Shown: piece by piece, positions 23,278 to 33,330 of the stretch
Layout of the letters: every line of letters begins with the position of its first letter
How positions within the stretch are numbered: the stretch's first letter is position 1
DNA from: Coix lacryma-jobi var. lacryma-jobi
Lineage: Eukaryota > Streptophyta > Magnoliopsida > Poales > Poaceae
Reading direction: 5' to 3'
Assembly (NCBI GenBank): GCA_009763385.1
Contig: CM019822.1
Span: 13,254,700 to 13,318,699 of the forward strand
Length of the DNA stretch: 64,000 bases
Notes under the pieces: model-generated
Seen by the model: only the letters and a program-made list of their open reading frames with translations
Database searches by the model: none
Told to the model about the DNA's origin: nothing
Translations under genes and position numbers: made by a program

Positions 23278-26200
23278 TGTGACACCCTGGTGTCAAGCAC
23301 TGCATTAGGCACTGCAATTAGCCACTAAGAAAGCATAAGCAATGCATTGCATCATTTCATGTGTATAAGTATGCCTTTGATCTTTTGTTGTTTATTTGAA
23401 ATTGGATTTCTATTTGACTTGATGCTTTGATTTTGGCTTTATTCTTGAGGAGGATTTAAAAATGGTTTTCAGAAAAAGTGTTCTATATGAAAGTTGTAGA
23501 GAAAAATATTTTGAGCAACTTTTATGTTTGGGTCAAAGCCTGGTTTGGAGTTTTTCAAACTGTTTTTGAGAAGTCAAACTTTGGAAATTTCTGGAAAAAA
23601 GAAAGAATAATTTTCTTTCCCGGCGCCAACCTTTCGGCCCATCCGGCCTTTCGGCCCGCTTCGCCGCCTCGGCCCAGCGCTCGCCGCCTCGCCCGCGCGC
23701 GCCCGCCGCGCACCGCGCGCCGGCCACCTGACACGGCCGCGCCGTACGCCGGCCGACTTGCCGCGTGGCGCCCCTTCTCTGCGCCAAATCCCCGCTGACC
23801 ACTCCCCTTCCGATCTTCTCCCACCGGAGCACGCCAGCGATCTTCGCCGACCACTCCCGCGCAACCTCGTCTGCCGAGCCGCCTGCCGCCGCCTCGCTGA
23901 CCGAGCCGCCGTGGCCCCGCCACGACCGGCCGCCCTCCGCTCCGCCGGGCAAAAGCCCGAGCGCCTCTCCCACTCCCTCACTCACTCGCACACTCACTCT
24001 CGCTCTCGCTCCCCACTCTCACCCGCGCACGAAGCAAACCGAGCACTCTCCGCTCGCTGCAACCACCGCCGCAAGGCCCCTTCCCAAATTCCCGTCACCA
24101 CCTCCATCACCGGCCGATTAACCCCGGCCACTGCCTCGCCTTCGTCTCGGACACACGGTGCGCACCCCCGCGCCATCCGCCGAGCTCCACCGACGCCGAA
24201 GTCCGAAGAGCCCCGCCGCGGAAGCTTTCAGCGCCGCTGGGAGCCCGGAGCCGTTCGTCCCCGACCCGAGCTCCACCGCCTCCCTTCTTCCTCCTCCAGC
24301 TTCGCCAAGCCAAGGCAAGGTGAGAACACCGACTAGCCCTAACGCTACCGTTCCCTATCCCTCTGTTCACCACGGCCGAGCGCCATTGCCGCCATCGCGG
24401 ACCTCACACGTGGCCAGCACGCACCAGCGCACCTCCGGCCAAGCCATCACCCCTAGGACTCCCCTCTAGGTTCACTGAGTCTCACACGCCCGCCAGTTTA
24501 GCCGGCGACCGCCGGAAACGGCGTAGCCGCGCATTGCCGTCGCCGCCGTGCGCTGCCGCTCGCCGCCGGCACGCTACGGCCGTGCGCTGGCCAATCCTCC
24601 AGCACCGCCGGATGCGCCTCGTCGAGACGAGTCCGCAGGGCCCAGCCTCCCCGCCGGCGACCTCACCGACGGCGAGAAATCGCCGGACCAATCCCTCCCC
24701 TGTTTCCGTCTCGTCCGAGCCCCCGAGTCAGGCCTCGGACGGGCGCGACGGTGTTCCGTCTCGTCCGAGCCCCCGAGCCAGGCCTCGGACGGTCGCGCCT
24801 GTGTTCCGTCTCGTCCGAGCCCCCGAGCCAGGCCTCGGACGGGCGCGCCTGTTTTCCGATTCGCCCGAGCCCCCGAGCCAGGCCTCGGACGAGCGTGCAT
24901 GTTCCGTCTCGCCCGAGCCCGCGAGCCAGGCCTCGGACGAGCGTGTGTGTTCCGTCTCGCCCGAGCCCGCGAGCCAGGCCTCGGACGAGCGTGCGTTCTT
25001 CCGATTCGCCCGAGCCGAGCCCTCGGCCGCGGTTTCGTCGAGCCAGGTCTCGGCCATTCCGCTTTCCGCCGTGCGCCCGAGCCCGAATGGGTTCTGCTGA
25101 CCCACGGGTCCCGCGCGTCAGCCCCTTCCCGGTCCATGGACCGAGTTCTCGCAAGCTAGCCGGGAGAAGTTAAATGTTTTTCTTTTCGGTTTAATTTCCA
25201 GAGATGCTTGTTATTTTTGTGTAGCCTGTTTTATAAATCCAAATGAAGTGCTTCCAGTTTTATTAGCTTTCTTATGAATAGATCTATCATGAGAAAATAT
25301 GAATGTATTTTTGATAGCAGTTTATTTTACTGTTTTCATTTATTTCAGTTTTATGCTTTTGTTTAGATAAATGATTATAAGTGTTTTCTGGTTGAGATAA
25401 TTCCTGGAAAATTTTGTGTAAGTTGATTATACTGTTTGACACCTGTGAAAAATATATGATGCACTGTTTATGTAGAAAAAGTTACTGTTATAGCTAAAAG
25501 TCTCTTTTTGCTGATTTCTTAGAATAAGTGTTAAGGTGTTTTATATGCTGAAATAAAATATGGGAAAATTTGTACAGTCTCTGTATGCCTTGTAGAATCT
25601 AAGGAAAATATGAACTTGATCTGTTTTATGGAAAATTTTGTAGTTGCTTTACAACTGTGCTTTTCTGTATAGATCTTTGAAAATTCATGTAAGAAAATAT
25701 ATGATGGTTCTGGTCATGGAACTTCCTAGATAAATATGAAATGTAAAGTAGAATCTGGGAAAAATAGGAAATAGAGCTATGCACTCTTTTACAGTAGGGT
25801 TGTAGTTCAAAGTACCTTTTTAGGCAGTTTGCTTGTCATTTTTTTGTATCTGCAGCTCTGTATTTTATCTTTGGCTGAAACTTGTTCAGTAGAGTCCAGC
25901 AAGTGTGTTTTACCTTCTGGAAATTTTGTGGATTTTTCTGAGTCTAGAAAAATGCACTTGCAGTTCAATCGGAATTTCTTTTGATTTAATTAAAAGTGGA
26001 AAAGGGTGATTATCGGATTTGGTCTTATGAATTGAATAGTGTTGACCCAATGTCAAAAGTGGTTCAACAAGTTGGCTTTGTTGGTTTGCAAGAGTTATTC
26101 TTTTCATGCCACTTCATCTTGCACCGCATTTATTGAATTATAAATTCATCGCACGCAATAGGATCGACCCCGCCGGAGCTTCACCAAGAGCAGGAGCTAA

Positions 26201-27838
26201 ACGCCGAGCCGGAGATCCAGGAGCTGCAGCAGCCAGAGGAAGTCGACCCCGTCCACGACACTAACCTGCCCGAGTGCCCCTCCCACGAGGCCTCGGTTTT
26301 CACTCAAGGCAAGCCCCGGAGCATTCTAAGTCTCCCAGTCTTTGCAATTAATTTACTTGAGTCCTTTTATATTGTGATGCATTAGGTATAGGAGTTGATT
26401 GAATCCTATTTGTTGCATTACCATTCCTTGATTATTGACTATTACCTGCCTTGTTATCCTGCTACTGCTTAATAATGTAGAATTGCTTAGCCTGCTTAAT
26501 AAAGGTAGTAGTTAAGGATGTTTCCGTGATACCCCGATGGGTATTTATCGGATCACGGTTGGCTATATTTGCTATCGTGGAAAAGAACCTGAGTAGTAAT
26601 GAAATACGGTCAACGGGATGGCAGGGCACAAGTTTGGAAACTTGGGGCAGTTCATCCGTTGGATCGTATAGGTTTGTATCGATGTTGGCCCTCGTTCATT
26701 TTTGAACGCGCCCTTTTACTTAGGGATATGTCGGTGCCGTAATCATCGACCCCAAAGCCGGTTAGAAGCTGTTCGGGCCGGTCTCGACCCGTGTCGTGCC
26801 CTCTAGTACGGAAGTTGCGATCTGCCGCGTGAGGCCATCGCCAGACTCTGATTGGGCGGTCCGTGCTTGAGCCGCGACGATTACCACCACGAACAAGCAT
26901 CGAGCGGTTGCCCAATGCATGGACCCGACGGGGAAAGTGTGGGCTGGTATCAAAGGTCTTTCACCAGCTGGTTTGGAATTCGATTCGAGTCGCCGTCTCC
27001 CCCGGTTAGTGGGAAACTATGTCGAGCTTCACCACGATACAACTCCATGTGATGTTTAAAGATTCAACTAAAATGTGGATAAGTCAACTGGATATGGTTA
27101 TACTATTGTTTGTTAGATTCAAGTGAGTGCTCTAGTGCAGGTAATAACCTAGAACTAAGGAATAGGCTTAAAAGTAACAGCTCATCATAATCATTAATTA
27201 TCCTTATCTGGATTTGAGCCTTTCGCAACTAAAAGATCCCAGCTCCACTTCAAAAGCCTTGCATACCCTTGGAGTCTTTTATTTTCAGTTAGACGGGTAA
27301 GTCTAGCTGAGTACATTCCCGTACTCAGGGTTTATCCCGTTTGTTGCAGATGGCCAGGTCTACTTTGGCTATTGTAAGCACTGCCTCTACCCAGTGGAAG
27401 GTGATGAGGAGTAGGCCCAGGGCAGGGTCGTCCACAAGCTTTCCTCCTTCTTTTGCCGGACTGAGACTACTGGTGGCACACTATCTTAAAAAGGAGGAAT
27501 GACTTGTGTTGAGTTGGTTTATCAAACAATGTTTCATTTGGACCACGTGTGTTGTGGTCGTGTTTTAAACTTATTCAAGCTTCCGCACTTTTAAACTCAA
27601 TATTGTAATAACTCCGTTTTAAATTCCGCACTCTGATGTTTTAAAATTCGATTTCGTTTCGCTGTAATGTATCTTTACGAATGTAACCTTGAACGATGCG
27701 ATCCTGTATGTTCTGGTGTAAGAAATCCTTCGAGATTTCCGGACTACCGGGGTTGTATGGGTTCAAGTGTGGGTCGAAGTCAGACGGATTTGACTAAGAT
27801 AACACTTGAGCTCTTATAATCAGGACGGTTCCGCCACA
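23278..27838 (+). repeat. Complete Tekay-type LTR (4561 bp)
   Basis: It runs from TGTGACACCC to GGTTCCGCCACA and is followed by the TSD CGACC. The size is large but within what Del/Tekay elements can have. It holds a GC-rich first half (23620-25150), an AT-rich middle (25180-25980) and a conserved terminal part. It forms an inverted repeat with the LTR at 2814-19001. Frames such as 24534-25159 are low-complexity products of the minisatellite. Confidence 0.85.
24700..25010 (+). repeat. About 50-bp minisatellite in the Tekay LTR
   Basis: Six units carry cagGCCTCGGACg at about 24732, 24782, 24832, 24882, 24930 and 24979, so the period is 48-50 bp. The mirror copy is at 17270-17590. The repeat produces open frames on all strands that look like Arg/Pro-rich proteins but are not genes. 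Confidence 0.8.
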
Positions 27839-27843
27839 CGACC

Positions 27844-27945
27844 CCCCCCCCCCTCTTGCTTTCACTGTCCTCTATTATACAGGTAACATCTATTGGGCCT
27901 CTTCGGGGGGAGTTGGCCCATATATCATATGGGCTTCCCCCAACA
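27844..27945 (-). repeat. Inner part of the left (inverted) short LTR
   Basis: Reverse complement of the first part of the right LTR, ending cttcccccaaca at 27945. It rejoins 2409-2475 after removal of the Tekay block. Confidence 0.85.
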
Positions 27946-28582
27946 GTAGCCCCTCAACTAGTAGATCATGGCTGGCTCTACATGACCTAGTAGTTGCTCA
28001 TACATGAAGAGGCACAATACAACTCAAACCCCGATTGCGAGGATCGCCCTTCGCAACCGACACGTGTGCGCCTCACAAAAAACTCCATCTCAAAAACCCA
28101 GTGGGAAAAAAGGGCATGGAGAAAAGAGCACGCGCACGACTCTATCATATACATGTTCTAACTCCAATATACATGTCATAACATCTTAGGCTTGTGCTTT
28201 GAAGCGTTTTGCCGTCGATCTTCCTGATGTCTCCACCTTTGAGCCTTGGTTCCTTCATGCTGCTTCTATGAGACGATTCATCTGCTTCGCCGATGCACAG
28301 ATCTTTGCCTCCCAGACTTCCTCAATGTGGGGGTCTTCATCTCTGACGCCTTCACCTCTGGTGTCCTCTTGGCACGCAGGTCTTCGCTACCGAGGCCTTC
28401 GCCTGTCTTCTCTTCCAAGGCACGTAGGCACGTAGTTGATGTAGTCGAAGTAGTCACAGTCGAAGGCTTCCACTCACGAGCGCCGGGCAAAAAATCTAGA
28501 CTTCATGCCTTGGAGTAGTTGGTCCTTCAATGTGCTCCCCTAGCCCCTCTTGGTGGTGCTCGTAGTCGGGTCCTCAGCTACC
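27946..28582 (-). repeat. Inverted duplicate of the short-LTR element's 3' internal region
   Basis: It is the reverse complement of about 36126-36742, including gtagcccctcaactag opposite the purine-rich ttgaggggctac before the right LTR. In a ~180-bp stretch I see about six to eight substitutions between the arms, so they are older than the nested elements. It abuts the 5' LTR at 28583. The ORFs 28199-28518 and 36165-36462 are the same repeat, not genes. Confidence 0.8.
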
Positions 28583-28725
28583 TGTTGAATCAACTCCCCC
28601 CGAAGAGGCCCAACAGATATTTACCTGTATAATAGAGGACAGTGAAAGCGAGAGGGGGGCTCGGTCTCTCTCAATTGAATCAGAACCCTAATCCACACAC
28701 CTGTTCGGAGCCGTCTTCTCCAACA
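28583..28725 (+). repeat. 5' short LTR of the core element
   Basis: This 143-bp copy starts TGTTGAATCAACTCC and ends CTTCTCCAACA. Compared with the right LTR it lacks about 20 bp just after TGTTG, right at the junction with the inverted arm. Confidence 0.8.
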
Positions 28726-28726
28726 T

Positions 28727-28744
28727 TGGCGCCCAACGTGGGGC
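28727..28744 (+). promoter_or_regulatory. Primer-binding site of the short-LTR element
   Basis: TGGCGCCCAACGTGGGGC starts two bases after the LTR. It closely resembles the TGGCGCCCACCGTGGGGC type PBS of many grass gypsy elements. This shows a retroviral-type start and plus-strand polarity. Confidence 0.75.
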
Positions 28745-28749
28745 TGCTG

Positions 28750-29098
28750 ATTCAACCCGCCGCGCTCTTCGTCCCATGCCCGACGCAGTCCGCCACGGCT
28801 GCAACCATCCGCTCTGCGCTGCTGCAGCCAAAATCCACCTCCGCGAGCTCGCCGCTACCACGGGACCTGCGCACTCAGCGGCCATCTCCAAGTCGTCCTC
28901 CGCCATCAACGCCGCCGCAACAGAGCTGCTCGAGCTCCCGCGGGACTTCTCCGACATCTCCCCTGCCACAGCGGGGGCGGCGGCGCCCAGATCCGACGCG
29001 CCTACCTGCCCGCTTGCGCTCGCTACGTCTCGCGGTCGCCTCCGTCCCCATCTCTCGACCGCAACACCAGAAGACCCCATCTCCTTCGCGCGTGCCCC
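28750..29098 (+). pseudogene. Unidentified captured coding fragment, GC-rich
   Basis: GC-rich, codon-like sequence follows the PBS. One frame reads CAAAAKIHLRELAATTGP and KSSSAINAAATELLELPRDF. These look like a helical host protein N-terminus, but I do not recognise the family. The frame is interrupted before the WRKY-like piece. Confidence 0.4.
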
Positions 29099-29224
29099 GA
29101 CCAGGCCATCTCCAAGTACCGCAAGGTCATCACCATCCTCGACGGCACCGGCCACACTCGCTTCCGTCGCGGCCCGTCGAGTCGCCGGCGGCACCTCCGG
29201 CCGTCGCCGCTCCCTCCCCCAAGC
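29099..29224 (+). pseudogene. WRKY group IId N-terminal fragment (HARF motif)
   Basis: The frame reads DQAISKYRKVITILDGTGHT followed by RFRRGP. This closely matches the stretch of group IId WRKY transcription factors that ends in the RTGHARFRRGP motif. A downstream frame supplies VESPAAPP, as expected after that motif, one base out of phase. The zinc cluster and WRKY domain are absent. It is a sense-strand captured relic, cut off by a solo LTR at 29231. Confidence 0.65.
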
Positions 29225-29230
29225 GCACGT

Positions 29231-29655
29231 TGTCGGTGTTTGTTAACCGACAACTCGTCTTGAGTAATCTCAGACGATTTGTTCGGTGGGGATCGGCGTT
29301 CGTAGGACTCGGCGAGTACACAGGGACAATGATTTATACTGTTCAGGCCGCTAAATAGCGTAATACCTTACGTCCAGTGCGGCGTGTGCCTTGTGTATGA
29401 ATATGATTCGATGATAGGAGCCTGCGCTTGCTTCCCCTTATATATCCGGGTGAAGCTTAGCACAGACCGAGTCCTAGTCGGTTAGAACACAGGAGTTCTA
29501 TTCTAAATACAAGACTTTCTTTAAAAATTTGACTAAGTTACAGTGAGAGTCCTAATCCAAGTACGCTTCGTATCAAGTCTTCGGATCTCCCATGCCGTCC
29601 GAGATTAGTCAGAGTAATCATCTTCTGATGATATCTCTGACATCCTGGTCCGTCA
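29231..29655 (+). mobile_element. Solo LTR (425 bp) with TSD CACGT
   Basis: It starts TGTCGGTGTTTG and ends TGGTCCGTCA. CACGT flanks both sides (29226-29230 and 29656-29660). It contains no coding sequence. It inserted into the captured-gene region after capture. The orientation is not certain. Confidence 0.8.
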
Positions 29656-29785
29656 CACGTCAGATTCGCCGTGAGCGCCATCCTGCTTCCGGAAGGCGGT
29701 AGCACCGGCGGTGGGAGGGACCTGGGGACCGGAGGCTCCCCATCACCCCGCCCTCAATGGCGCCGTCGAGCTAGTGCTACCGAGG

Positions 29786-29863
29786 CAGCTCTACCAGCCG
29801 TTCCACCCATCGCCGTCCCCTCTCCCGCCCAGCCTCCGCAACCTCGACCTCACCCAGCGCCTC
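29786..29863 (+). pseudogene. Rubisco accumulation factor 1-like fragment, first piece
   Basis: The frame reads QLYQPFHPSPSPLPPSLRNL then DLTQRL. This matches the start of the mature region of plant RAF1, a chloroplast chaperone that helps Rubisco assembly (compare LYQPFRPPPSPLP in grass proteins). The match stops abruptly and an NPR1-like piece follows before RAF1 resumes at 30020. Confidence 0.6.
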
Positions 29864-29879
29864 TGTCGAGGGCGCCGCG

Positions 29880-30019
29880 ATGGACGCCGATCTGCAGGCG
29901 CTCCGCCGCTTCTCGGAGAACCTCGCGGGGCGTTCCGCTCCCCCGACAACTTCGCCTTCCTCTCCGACACGCGCATCGTGGTGCCTGGCGCACCCGACCT
30001 CCGCGTGCACCGCTGCGTG
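29880..30019 (+). pseudogene. NPR1-like 5' fragment (start of BTB domain)
   Basis: An ATG at 29880 starts MDADLQALRRFSENL. After a one-base shift the reading continues AFRSPDNFAFLSDTRIVV and APDLRVHRCVL. This strongly resembles the N-terminus and BTB start of grass NPR1-family proteins (salicylate-linked transcription coregulators). It sits between two RAF1-like pieces, so the captured sequence is a chimera. No ankyrin repeats are present. Confidence 0.6.
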
Positions 30020-30190
30020 CTCATCTCCTCGCTCTCCCGGGACGGCTTCAACCCGTCCACCATCCAGGAGGCCACGGGCATCTCGGGAGTTAAGCAGAAC
30101 TGCCTCGTCGTCGTGTCCCAGGTTAGGACTCGCTCCTTGAGGACACGGCCAGCGCGTTTCCACTGGACCTGCTCTCCTACTTCGACTCCT
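30020..30190 (+). pseudogene. Rubisco accumulation factor 1-like fragment, second piece
   Basis: The frame reads LISSLSRDGFNPSTIQEATG and ISGVKQNCLVVVSQV. After a shift, FPLDLLSYFDS follows, then a stop. This is the conserved alpha-helical start of RAF1 (compare LISALSRDGFTPSSIEEATG in plants). The first and second pieces are separated by about 150 bp of NPR1-like sequence where RAF1 would have a short stretch. Confidence 0.7.
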
Positions 30191-30340
30191 AGGTCACCAC
30201 GCTCGACGCGTTCGCACGCCGCGACCAGTTAACAGAGTGTGAGGCTGTCGCGCTCTTAGGAGCAAATCCTCCCAGGTGTATCCCGTCCATCCCTATGATG
30301 TCGCGCGTAGTCTACAACCTCTTCGCGATTTCCTCGAAGT
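30191..30340 (+). pseudogene. Unidentified captured segment
   Basis: A codon-like stretch reads TTLDAFARRDQLTECEAVAL in one frame and lies between the RAF1-like and At1g16860-like pieces. I do not recognise it. Confidence 0.3.
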
Positions 30341-30864
30341 ATGGGTTCAAGGTTTGCATCACATCGGCTGAGCAATGGCCTGTATGTTTCTGGTCAACCT
30401 GAGCAACCGAAGGAAAAGGCCCCAACCATTTGTTCGACTGTGATGCCATATACTGGGGGTGACATCAAGAAATCTGGAGAGCTGGGGAAGATGTTTGATC
30501 TCCACGTTGAGAAGTCAAGTCAAAAAATCTGGTCCTCTAGGAAATGCTCCTTCAAGGAATACTTCATTTGGGGGTCTTGCTTCAAACTCTGAACCCGTCT
30601 CCAATGCTGGTGGTCGGTCCAACTACTTTGGTTCTCTTTCATCTTCAGTTCCTGGTGCTGGCGGATCTGCTAGAGCAAAATCAAACTTCGGACCGCTCAA
30701 TAAGCATGGCGAAGAGGTCATCTGGTCCTCGGTCTGGAGGAGTGACCCCAATGGCACGCTAGAACTCTGGCCCCCTTCCTCCTACGCTTCTGACAGCTAG
30801 ACTTATCACATCTGGGTCTATCACTTCAGGACCACTTAATTCGTCTGGTGCTCCAAGGAAAGTA
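30341..30864 (+). pseudogene. At1g16860-like membrane protein gene fragment, 5' part
   Basis: An ATG at 30341 opens MGSRFASHRLSNGLYVSGQP, continuing YTGGDIKKSGELGKMFDLHV. This matches the start of the plant family typified by Arabidopsis At1g16860 (a predicted two-pass membrane protein of unknown function). A frame change near 30520 leads to a Ser/Gly-rich linker (SGPLNKHGE-like). The gene is split by the solo LTR at 30865. No intron is evident in the retained part, which fits capture from mRNA but does not prove it. Confidence 0.75.
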
Positions 30865-32780
30865 TGTAAGTGCATTTGCCCCCAAAGTGGGTTTTGGCTA
30901 ATTAATGACAATCAAATTAGGGACTAACCGGTTTATAAAAGCATGTATGCATGTGTTAGTCCTAGAGAGATTTGAAATGTTGTTATCTCGTGAACAAAGC
31001 ACGTTGGATACTCTTGGACGTAAAGATGCCTAGCTCAAGTGGTAGTTTAAAATTTCAATTTTAAACTTGAGTTATAGGTAAGTCGGACTATCAAGAGGGT
31101 CACAAATTATGTTGGCTAGTTGTGGAGAAAAGTGCTCAAATCGACTAACTATAGTTTGCTTGAGAGACACCGCACAATCACGAACACTTAGGTTAACTTT
31201 GTGTAGTCGGTAGTACCGACCATGGGTGGTCGGTAGTACCGACCACGGCTTCTCCGGATAGTGCTCAAAACAACCTCTCTGTGTTGGCTCGAAATTGGCC
31301 TAGCGGTAGTACCGCTATAGGGCCGGTACTACCGCCCCTGGTGGTACCGACCCTGCCCGGTAGCAAGTCAGTTTTGCAACCCTCTCTGTGTAGATTCAAA
31401 ATGACTTGGCGGTAGTACCGCTATAGGGCCGGTACTACCGCCCCCGGTGGTACCGACCCTGGTCGGTAGAAAGACAAGTTTTACAGAGCTCTCTGTGTAG
31501 ATTCAAAATGGTCTGGCGGTAGTACCGCCAAAGGGCCGGTGGTACCGACCCAAGCCGGTAGAAACCAAGTTTTGCAGGGCTCTCTGTACTGACTCAACTT
31601 TGACTTGGCGGTAGTACCGCCATAGGGCCGGTACTACCGACCCTCGGTGGTACCGACCCTGGTCGGTAGTAACCGAGGGACCGAGTCCCTTTTTGTGGAG
31701 CTCTCTGTCTGAGGCCGATTTGGCCTGGTGGTAGTACCGCCATAGGGCCGGTACTACCGCCCACGGTGGTACCGACCTGAGGTCGGTAGCTGACTTTTTG
31801 GTCAGATCCAGATCTGTGTGACCGTTATGACTGGCGGTCCTACCGACCATGGGTGGTCGGTACTACCGACCAGCCTCGGGACTGAAGGAGTATAAATACT
31901 TCTCCTCTTCACTTTTCACGGCCACTCATTCATTCCACTCACTTATTGCTGACCTAACTTCAGACAAAAGCTCTCCCAAGCATTGACTCCTCCCCTCTCT
32001 CTCCCCCTTTGCTCCAAGATTCATTCCCTTGCAAGATTTGAGCTAGGGAAGCGAGATTAGAGAGTGAGAAGCATCGATCTCCGACTTGAGCACTTGGTTT
32101 CCATCTAGCCGGCTTGGTTTGTGTCTATTACTCTTGAGCTCTTTGAGCTCTAGCCGGTTATGTGTTCTTCGTGGTAGCCCGTGTTGTTCATTTGTGAGGG
32201 CTCCTCGAAGTGTTTGTATTTCCCCTGTGATTTCTAGTGGAGAAACTCTCGTAGCCTTTGTGGTTGCTTGAGTGAGGCAAGGAGGTGAAATAGACTCGAC
32301 CTTTGTGGTCACCTTAACAACGAGGACGTAGGCTCTCCTTTGTGGATTGGCCGAACCTCGGGATAAATCGTTGTGTCCGTGTGTGTGCTTGTTGTTGTCT
32401 CTACTTTGCATATTACGGTTGTTATTGCGTTCTTCGTGTTCTTCCTCTCCCTATCTCTTTCTTAGGTTGGGAAGGCTCGATCTACATCAAGGGAAGCAAC
32501 CAAGGCTTGGTGAGAGTAGAATCATCATCTATCATACTTAGGGAAGTGGGGTAAATGTTGTTGTATATCCATAGCTTACATACATCGGATTTGTAGTTCC
32601 TTTTAGGTTCCCGTTTGTGTCGTTTGTTTGTGTCGGTAGTACCGGTGTTTCACACCCGGTAGTACCTACACAAACAAACCAGCCTCACCGGTTGTCATCT
32701 AACTATATTTCTAGTTTGTGAAGTTTCAGATTGTTTAAAATCACCTATTCACCCCCCTCTAGGCTGATTCAATCCTTTCA
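30865..32780 (+). mobile_element. Solo LTR of a SIRE-type copia element (1916 bp)
   Basis: It starts TGTAAGTGCATTTGCCCCCA and ends attcaatcctttca. The TSD AAGTA lies at 30860-30864 and 32781-32785. The ending cacccccctctaggc is typical of SIRE/Opie-type grass LTRs. It contains five units of about 90-120 bp with self-complementary GGTAGTACC blocks (31270-31800). The frames at 32043-32554 are not recognisable proteins. Confidence 0.85.
31195..31880 (+). repeat. Tandem repeats with inverted GGTAGTACC / GGTACTACC blocks
   Basis: Units start near 31278, 31384, 31494, 31581 and 31702 (each with ctctctgt). Each holds ggcggtagtaccgc and its near-reverse complement gccggtactaccgcc around a short tata-like loop. 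The same palindromic block appears singly near 31210, 31840 and 32637. Confidence 0.8.
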
Positions 32781-32785
32781 AAGTA

Positions 32786-33330
32786 TCTGGACTACTTGAT
32801 TCTGCTGCATCGATGAAAATGCGGGCTACTTCCTTTGCTCACAATCAAGCTGTTACTAATCTCAATACTAAAGATGGTTACTCAATTCAGGGAAGCTTTC
32901 CAAAGCCAATACTCTGTGCTGTGATTCTGCTCTTTGTGATGGGTTTCATAGCAGTTGGCTTCATTCTGGGTGCTGTTCACAATGCAATTTTGCTGATAGT
33001 TGTTGTGGTGATACTTGGTTTTGTTTCTGCACTTCTTATCTGGAATGCGTGATGTGGTAGGAGAGGCGCAATTGGGTTTGTTAATCGCTATCCTGATGCT
33101 GATCTCAGAACTGCCAAAGATGGACAGTGCATAAAGGTTACAGGGGTTGTTACTTGTGGAAATTCCCCCTTGAATCCTCGTTCCAAAGGGTCCCAAGATG
33201 CGTATACACTTCAACCAGCTTGTATGAGTACAGGGGATGGGATTCCAAAGCTGCCAATACCTAGCATCGACGTTTACCTGGGGTTTACGCTCAATGGAGG
33301 TCAATTAGCTCTGGCTCAGTACATTGGTTG
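32786..33330 (+). pseudogene. At1g16860-like membrane protein gene fragment, 3' part
   Basis: Reading resumes in frame after the solo LTR: MKMRATSFAHNQAVTNLNTK and GSFPKPILCAVILLFVMGFI. Two hydrophobic membrane segments follow (VGFILGAVHNAILL region and IVVVVILGFVSALLIW). After a stop at about 33050, the same frame continues GFVNRYPDADLRTAKDGQ and VTGVVTCGN, the conserved cytosolic domain. It fades after about 33330. The stop and later shifts show that it is not functional as read. Confidence 0.75.

Larger units (their letters stand above)
2476..27838. mobile_element. Rearranged Tekay/Del-type Ty3/gypsy block (level 3)
   Basis: It starts with an LTR beginning TGTGACACCC and ends with an LTR finishing GGTTCCGCCACA. 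The TSD CGACC flanks it (2471-2475 and 27839-27843). The order is: forward LTR start (2476-2811); complete reverse LTR (2814-19001, split by a copia element); minus-strand 3' half of pol (19056-21830); reverse LTR scrap (21829-21925); forward LTR segment (21922-23273); complete forward LTR (23278-27838). Gag, protease, the start of pol and any PBS are missing. Several joins show short shared sequences. The block cannot be a simple element and reflects inversion, deletion and recombination after or during insertion. Confidence 0.8.

Noticed and set aside
2476..27838. CRISPR array or prokaryotic repeat system
   Set aside because: Repeats are LTR minisatellites and hairpins in plant retrotransposons, without regular spacers or cas genes.
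28642..29358. 238-aa plus-strand frame taken as one gene
   Set aside because: It starts inside the 5' LTR, crosses the PBS and ends in a solo LTR. Only short stretches in different frames resemble host proteins.
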